Shown here: in pieces, positions 57,495 to 64,000 of the stretch
How the letters are laid out: every line of letters starts with the position of its first letter
How positions within the stretch are numbered: position 1 is the first letter of the stretch
Assembly (NCBI GenBank): GCA_030433005.1
Contig: JAUILQ010000009.1
Span: 53,381 to 117,380, forward strand
Length of the DNA: 64,000 bases
Origin: Alphaproteobacteria bacterium
GTDB lineage: Bacteria > Pseudomonadota > Alphaproteobacteria > Kiloniellales > DSM-21159
Direction: 5' to 3'
The notes under the pieces: generated by a model
The model's database searches: none
Told to the model about the DNA's origin: nothing
Seen by the model: only the letters and a program-made list of their open reading frames with translations
Position numbers and translations under genes: made by a program

Positions 57495-58268
57495 ATGCGC
57501 CGACCCTTGATCGCCGGAAACTGGAAGATGAACGGGCGCCTCGACGACGGCCGCCGGCTGGCCGAGGAGCTGGCCCAGCGCGTCCACCGCGCCAGCGAGA
57601 CGGGCGACCCGCCGCTGCCGGACTGCGAACTCCTGATCTGCCCGCCCTTCACGCTGCTCGAGACGGTGCACCGCACCCTGGCCGGCAGCGGCGTGTTCCT
57701 GGGCGGCCAGGACTGCCACGGCGAGCCGTCGGGCGCGCACACCGGGGACATCTCGGCGGCGATGCTTGCCGACATCGGCTGCAGCCACGTCATCGTCGGC
57801 CACTCCGAGCGGCGGCAGAACCACGGCGAGGACGACGCGCTGGTGCGCGCCAAGGCGGCCGCTGCGATCGCCGAGGATCTGGTGCCGATCGTCTGCGTCG
57901 GCGAGACCGAGGCCGAGCGCGACGAGGGCCGGGCGCTGGCCGTGGTCACCGGCCAGGTCGCCGGCAGCCTGCCGGAGAGCTTCGATCCGGCGCGCCTGGT
58001 GCTGGCCTACGAGCCGGTCTGGGCGATCGGCACCGGCAGGACCGCGACCCCGGCCGACGCCGCCGAGGTCCACGGCGCGATCCGCGGCGCGCTCGCCGAG
58101 CGCTACGGCGAGGAAGCGGCGGCCGCGCTGCGCATCCTCTACGGCGGCTCGGTCAAGCCGGACAACGCCGCCGAGCTGCTGCGCGCCGGCGACGTCGACG
58201 GCGCGCTGGTCGGCGGCGCCAGCCTGAAGTCCGAGGACTTCTGGCGGATCGCCCAGGCGGCAGGCTAG
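57495..58268 (+). CDS. tpiA: Triosephosphate isomerase
   Basis: Interconverts dihydroxyacetone phosphate and glyceraldehyde 3-phosphate. 257 residues. AGNWKMNG (Asn, Lys), IVGHSERR (His catalytic), and AYEPVWAIGTG (catalytic Glu) are intact; GGSVKPDN and DGALVGGASL complete the phosphate site. GGAGG lies upstream of the ATG. Divergent from ppiD across a 249-base spacer. Confidence 0.97.
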   Translation: MRRPLIAGNWKMNGRLDDGRRLAEELAQRVHRASETGDPPLPDCELLICPPFTLLETVHRTLAGSGVFLGGQDCHGEPSGAHTGDISAAMLADIGCSHVIVGHSERRQNHGEDDALVRAKAAAAIAEDLVPIVCVGETEAERDEGRALAVVTGQVAGSLPESFDPARLVLAYEPVWAIGTGRTATPADAAEVHGAIRGALAERYGEEAAAALRILYGGSVKPDNAAELLRAGDVDGALVGGASLKSEDFWRIAQAAG

Positions 58269-58289
58269 GGGTGCGGCGGGCCAGCGGCG

Positions 58290-58309
58290 GGGCCGACCGC
58301 GATCGGCCC
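58290..58309 (+). terminator. Hairpin downstream of tpiA
   Basis: GGGCCGA (58290-58296) and TCGGCCC (58303-58309), loop CCGCGA, 22 bases after the tpiA stop. CTAGGG at 58265-58270 and CCCTAG at 58307-58312 also pair, so two alternative stems are possible. No clear U-tract. Confidence 0.3.
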
Positions 58310-58472
58310 TAGCCAGCAGCGGAACGAAGCATTAAATAGCCCCCCATTCACCGGCCGCGCCCTTCCCGACAGAGCCCTCGGGGAGGCGTGGCTGCTTTGC
58401 CGCGCGCCGGGGCCGGCGCTCCATCGTCCCCGGCGCTCTCCACCGTCCGTCGAGCCGAAGGCCGTTTCTCCC

Positions 58473-58880
58473 ATGATTCAGATCCTGCTGATCGTCCATC
58501 TCCTGATCGCGCTCGCGCTGATCGGCGTCGTGCTGCTGCAGCGCAGCGAGGGCGGCGGCCTCGGCATCGGCGGCGGCGGCGGTGGCGGCGGCGGCATGGC
58601 CGGGTTCATGACCGGTCGCGGCACCGCCAACGTGCTGACGCGCACGACGGCGCTGCTCGCGGCCTGCTTCATGGGCACCTCGATCGCCCTGGCGATCCTG
58701 ACCGGCGGCGGCAGCAGCTCGGCGCCGGTCTCGATCCTCGACCAGATCCCGGCAGCCGGCGACAGCGCGGCACCCTCAGGCGACGCCACGGGCGGTTCCG
58801 GCACGGGCGGCGCCGGCACAGGCGGCGCCTCGGGCGGCGCCTCGGGCGGCTCCGGCGAGCCCAGCGTCCCGGTTCAGTAA
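58473..58880 (+). CDS. secG: Preprotein translocase subunit SecG
   Basis: Auxiliary subunit of the SecYEG translocon. 135 residues: two membrane helices (about 2-21 and 55-76) with a Gly-rich cytoplasmic loop (QRSEGGGLG, then a run of glycines), followed by a long Gly/Ser/Ala-rich C-terminal tail (about 95-135), of variable length in alphaproteobacteria. Occurs between tpiA and pyrG, the usual order in this class. Confidence 0.95.
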   Translation: MIQILLIVHLLIALALIGVVLLQRSEGGGLGIGGGGGGGGGMAGFMTGRGTANVLTRTTALLAACFMGTSIALAILTGGGSSSAPVSILDQIPAAGDSAAPSGDATGGSGTGGAGTGGASGGASGGSGEPSVPVQ

Positions 58881-59104
58881 GCCCGTCGCCTGACGTCGCG
58901 CGCCCGCGCGGCCGGGCCGATCCTCGTCCTCGGCGTCCGCTGCCGCGACTCGGCCGAGCACCGGACGCTCCCGATTTGCCGATTTCTCCCGCCGACGGCG
59001 GCCGGGCCACTAGGCCTCGCGGCCGGCCGTTTGCCTAGCCCTGCGGAGCCTGCATGCCCCATCGCCACCAACGCGCTTGCCCGAGCGCCCGACCGTCGAG
59101 ATAG

Positions 59105-60739
<1,635 letters not shown>

Positions 60740-60760
60740 CCTGGCGCAGGAAGCGAAGCC

Positions 60761-61633
60761 TTGCCCGATTCAGCCAAAGCGCCCGCCGGCGGCCAGCCGG
60801 TCGTCGAGGTCGGTCCCGTCACCTTCGGCAACGACCGGCCGCTGGCGCTGATCGCCGGTCCCTGCCAGCTGGAGAGCCGCCAGCACGCCCTGGAGATGAG
60901 CCAGGCGCTGAAGGAGGTCGCGGAGCAGGCCGGCGTCGGCCTCGTCTACAAGACCTCCTTCGACAAGGCCAACCGCACCTCGCTGGGCGCGAAGCGCGGC
61001 CTCGGCCTGGCCGAGAGCCTGCCGATCTTCGCCGAGATCCGCGAGAGCCTCGGCCTGCCGGTGCTGACCGACGTCCATGAGGTCGAGCAGTGCGCGCCGG
61101 CCGCCGAGGCCGTCGACATCCTGCAGATCCCGGCCTTCCTGTGCCGCCAGACCGACCTGCTCGTCGCCGCGGCGAAGACCGGCGCCGCGGTCAACGTCAA
61201 GAAGGGCCAGTTCCTGGCGCCCTGGGACATGAAGAACGTCGTCGACAAGCTGCGCCAGTCGGGCAACGAGCGCGTGCTGCAGACCGAGCGCGGCGTTTCC
61301 TTCGGCTACAACACCCTGGTCTCCGACATGCGCGCGCTGCCGATCATGGCGCGCGACAGCGGCGCCCCGGTGATCTTCGACGCGACCCACTCGGTGCAGC
61401 AGCCGGGCGGGCAGGGCGGCAGCTCGGGCGGCCAGCGCGAGTTCGTCGAGGCGCTCGCGCCGGCGGCGATCGCGGTCGGCGTCGCCGGCGTCTTCATGGA
61501 GGTCCACCAGGACCCCGACAAGGCGCCCTCCGACGGCCCGAACATGGTGCCGCTCAAGGCCTTCCCGGACTTGCTTCAGACCTTGGTGGAATTCGACCGC
61601 TTGGCCAAGGCGCGCCCCTTCCGGCTGGCCTGA
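60761..61633 (+). CDS. kdsA: 3-deoxy-8-phosphooctulonate synthase (KDO8P synthase)
   Basis: Makes the KDO precursor for lipopolysaccharide from arabinose 5-phosphate and PEP. 290 residues from a TTG start with AGGA nine bases upstream; no better ATG exists before the conserved region. [55 protein letters not shown] and [11 protein letters not shown] are all typical. Cys in the PC position (AGPC) follows the normal pattern. Located with the lipid A genes only in function, not in position. Confidence 0.96.
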   Translation: MPDSAKAPAGGQPVVEVGPVTFGNDRPLALIAGPCQLESRQHALEMSQALKEVAEQAGVGLVYKTSFDKANRTSLGAKRGLGLAESLPIFAEIRESLGLPVLTDVHEVEQCAPAAEAVDILQIPAFLCRQTDLLVAAAKTGAAVNVKKGQFLAPWDMKNVVDKLRQSGNERVLQTERGVSFGYNTLVSDMRALPIMARDSGAPVIFDATHSVQQPGGQGGSSGGQREFVEALAPAAIAVGVAGVFMEVHQDPDKAPSDGPNMVPLKAFPDLLQTLVEFDRLAKARPFRLA

Positions 61634-61702
61634 GACGGCCCGGCTTCCGCACGGCCGCGCGGGCGCCTATATTAGGGGCTCCCTGCGAGACTGGGTGTTG
61701 CC

Positions 61703-61918
61703 ATGAAGCTGTTCTCCGCGAGCGACGGCTCCCGCGACCTGACCGCCGCTTCCGCACTGGTCAAGGTCGCGCAGGAGGAGATCGGCCGCGCGCGCGCGCT
61801 GGCCGAGCAGGCGCGCAAGGCCCAGGGCAGCGAGCACGACCGGCTGCTCGAAGAGGCGAAACAGGCCTTCGACAAGGCCCGGGTCTTCACCGAAGAGGCC
61901 AAGAAGCGCGCCAGATAG
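61703..61918 (+). CDS. Small alpha-helical protein of unknown function
   Basis: 71 residues, almost wholly helical and charged: LTAASALVKVAQEEIGRARALAEQ, then EHDRLLEEAKQAFDKARVFTEEAKKRAR. No signal or membrane segment. It sits 69 bases after kdsA with a TATATT-like sequence at about 61671, and 8 bases before the next gene. Probably a conserved small protein, function unknown. Confidence 0.6.
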   Translation: MKLFSASDGSRDLTAASALVKVAQEEIGRARALAEQARKAQGSEHDRLLEEAKQAFDKARVFTEEAKKRAR

Positions 61919-61926
61919 GGGGGCGC

Positions 61927-62250
61927 ATGAGCGACGTCGACGCCTTCGTTGCCAGCCTCGACGCCTTCGAGCCGGAGACCAGGCGGGTCGCCGAGACGGT
62001 CGAGGACGAACTGCGGCGGCAGCAGGCGCAGGATCGCTCGCGCATCGCCAAGCTGATCGTCTGGCTGTTCGCCCTGGCCTGCGGCGGCACCATGCTGTTC
62101 GTCGTCGTCTCGGTGTGGTGGCCGAGCCAGGGCTGGGATGCCGGCGCCACCCAGCTGGTCGAGATCCTGTCCTCGATCATTCTGCCTGTCGTGACCCTGG
62201 TCATCGGCTACTACTTCGGCAGCGAGCAGCGCACGCCGCCCGACCGCTGA
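61927..62250 (+). CDS. Small two-helix membrane protein of unknown function
   Basis: 107 residues: a charged helical N-terminus (about 1-40, a possible coiled coil with RRQQAQDRSRI) then two membrane helices (about 42-67 and 81-101) and a short C-terminal tail. A run of G bases (GGGGGG) lies just upstream of the ATG. It follows the 71-residue gene by 8 bases, so the two may work together. No known family recognised. Confidence 0.65.
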   Translation: MSDVDAFVASLDAFEPETRRVAETVEDELRRQQAQDRSRIAKLIVWLFALACGGTMLFVVVSVWWPSQGWDAGATQLVEILSSIILPVVTLVIGYYFGSEQRTPPDR

Positions 62251-62277
62251 CGGTCTGTCGCGGCTCGCTGGCCGTGA

Positions 62278-63657
<1,380 letters not shown>

Positions 63658-63700
63658 CGTCTTCCGGCGCCAGGGTCGACACCGCGACGCTCATTTATTC

Positions 63701-63727
63701 GTCATTCCCGCGCAGGCGGGAATCCAG
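63701..63727. repeat. GTCATTCCCGC-type intergenic palindrome
   Basis: GTC-ATTCCCGC (63704-63711), loop GCAG, GCGGGAAT (63716-63723) then CCAG: a perfect 8-base-pair hairpin with the flanks typical of a short repeat common in genomes of this group. It lies 44 bases after the eno stop and may also end transcription. A decayed relative lies near 9867-9916. Confidence 0.6.
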
Positions 63728-63754
63728 GGCCGTACGTCCCGGCCCGTGGGCTCC

Positions 63755-63817
63755 TAGACCAAATCGTGACCGGTGAGACCCAGCAATGGGTCTCACCGGT
63801 CACGTGAATTTGGTCTA
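63755..63817. repeat. Long imperfect palindrome
   Basis: TAGACCAAAT + CGTGACCGGTGAGACCCA on the left pairs with its complement on the right: 10 + 18 base pairs, separated by a 3-base bulge (TGA on the right arm only), with loop GCAA. 28 pairs in 63 bases is far beyond an ordinary terminator. No T-run follows. Probably a mobile or REP-like palindromic element. Confidence 0.75.
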
Positions 63818-63830
63818 ACTTCAAAAGGAT

Positions 63831-63892
63831 AGAGCAGATTCAGACGACCTGATGGATCGCGTAAGCGATTCCATAAGGTCGCCATCTGCCCT
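63831..63892. repeat. Second imperfect palindrome
   Basis: AGAGCAGAT/ATCTGCCCT (one mismatch), CGACCT/AGGTCG, and GGATCGC/GCGATTCC (one bulge) are nested around loop GTAA. The right arm has lost bases relative to the left, suggesting a partly degraded, formerly symmetrical element. Confidence 0.65.
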
Positions 63893-63980
63893 AGATCCCC
63901 GCCTTCGCGAGAGCGCTGCGAAAGCTGGTGCGGCTCGGGGTGTTGTGATTCGCTTGTACAGGCTGTCGAGGAGGCTTGTT

Positions 63981-64000
63981 ATGGGCGGTCAGTCGAGCTT
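63981..64000 (+). CDS. Possible start of a further gene (cut by window edge)
   Basis: ATG at 63981 is preceded by GAGGAGG six bases upstream, a near-ideal ribosome-binding site, and codes MGGQSS before the edge. Nothing more can be said about the product. Confidence 0.4.

Larger units (their letters stand above)
63658..63980. other. Intergenic region after eno (323 bases)
   Basis: No protein gene is seen. Apart from the three palindromes listed separately, the remainder (63893-63967) is ordinary sequence leading to the ribosome-binding site of the next gene. Confidence 0.6.

Noticed and set aside
63755..63892. Treating the palindromes after eno as ordinary intrinsic terminators
   Set aside because: They are too long, imperfectly symmetrical and lack a T-run; the two-element layout fits repetitive elements better, though they might still affect termination.

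Overview
The window reads as chromosomal DNA of a high-GC alphaproteobacterium (GC near 70% by eye, not computed), most likely of the Rhodospirillales/Kiloniellales type. Clues are a short ProRS without the editing insertion, LpxI instead of LpxH in lipid A synthesis, a single LolC-type permease with LolD, the alphaproteobacterial SOS box GTTC-N7-GTTC upstream of lexA, and long core-gene runs in the order typical of these orders. No rRNA, tRNA, CRISPR array, insertion sequence or prophage was seen.

Layout. 1-256: truncated MFS transporter (minus). 464-5051: proS, lolC, lolD, a SleB-type cell wall hydrolase and a membrane-anchored transglutaminase-like protein, the last four tightly overlapping. 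5116-6108: secreted zinc-protease-like protein (minus). 6278-9817: dnaE. 10233-25266: an almost unbroken plus-strand core run: rpsB, tsf, pyrH, frr, uppS, cdsA, dxr, rseP, bamA, skp, lpxD, fabZ, lpxA, lpxI, lpxB. It covers translation factors, isoprenoid and phospholipid precursors, outer-membrane protein assembly and lipid A synthesis. 25288-28688: a small accessory block (TauD-family dioxygenase, divergent LysR regulator, diheme cytochrome c, cytochrome c'/c556). 28854-39430: gltA, gltX, divergent comEC, then lexA, moeA, moaC, trpC, trpD, trpG on minus.

39431-53781 is the main accessory region. It lies between trpG and trpE, which normally adjoin. It carries a copper ATPase with its CueR-type regulator, a HEAT-repeat protein with two XRE-like helix-turn-helix domains, a LysR regulator, a DddP-like M24 protein with a 2-oxoglutarate oxygenase, a methyltransferase, an amidoligase/glutamine-amidotransferase pair followed by a ketopantoate-reductase-like protein and an FAD monooxygenase, a small soluble protein, and a DUF486 membrane protein. 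Core order resumes with trpE and ppiD (minus), then tpiA, secG, pyrG, kdsA, two small proteins and eno (plus). The last 340 bases hold three palindromic elements and the probable start of another gene.

The best candidates for undescribed biology are the amidoligase locus, the DddP-like/dioxygenase pair whose predicted catalytic base is replaced, the HEAT plus tandem-XRE protein, and the apparently leaderless CueR-controlled copper ATPase transcript. All function statements come from reading the translated sequence and family knowledge; no database search was run.
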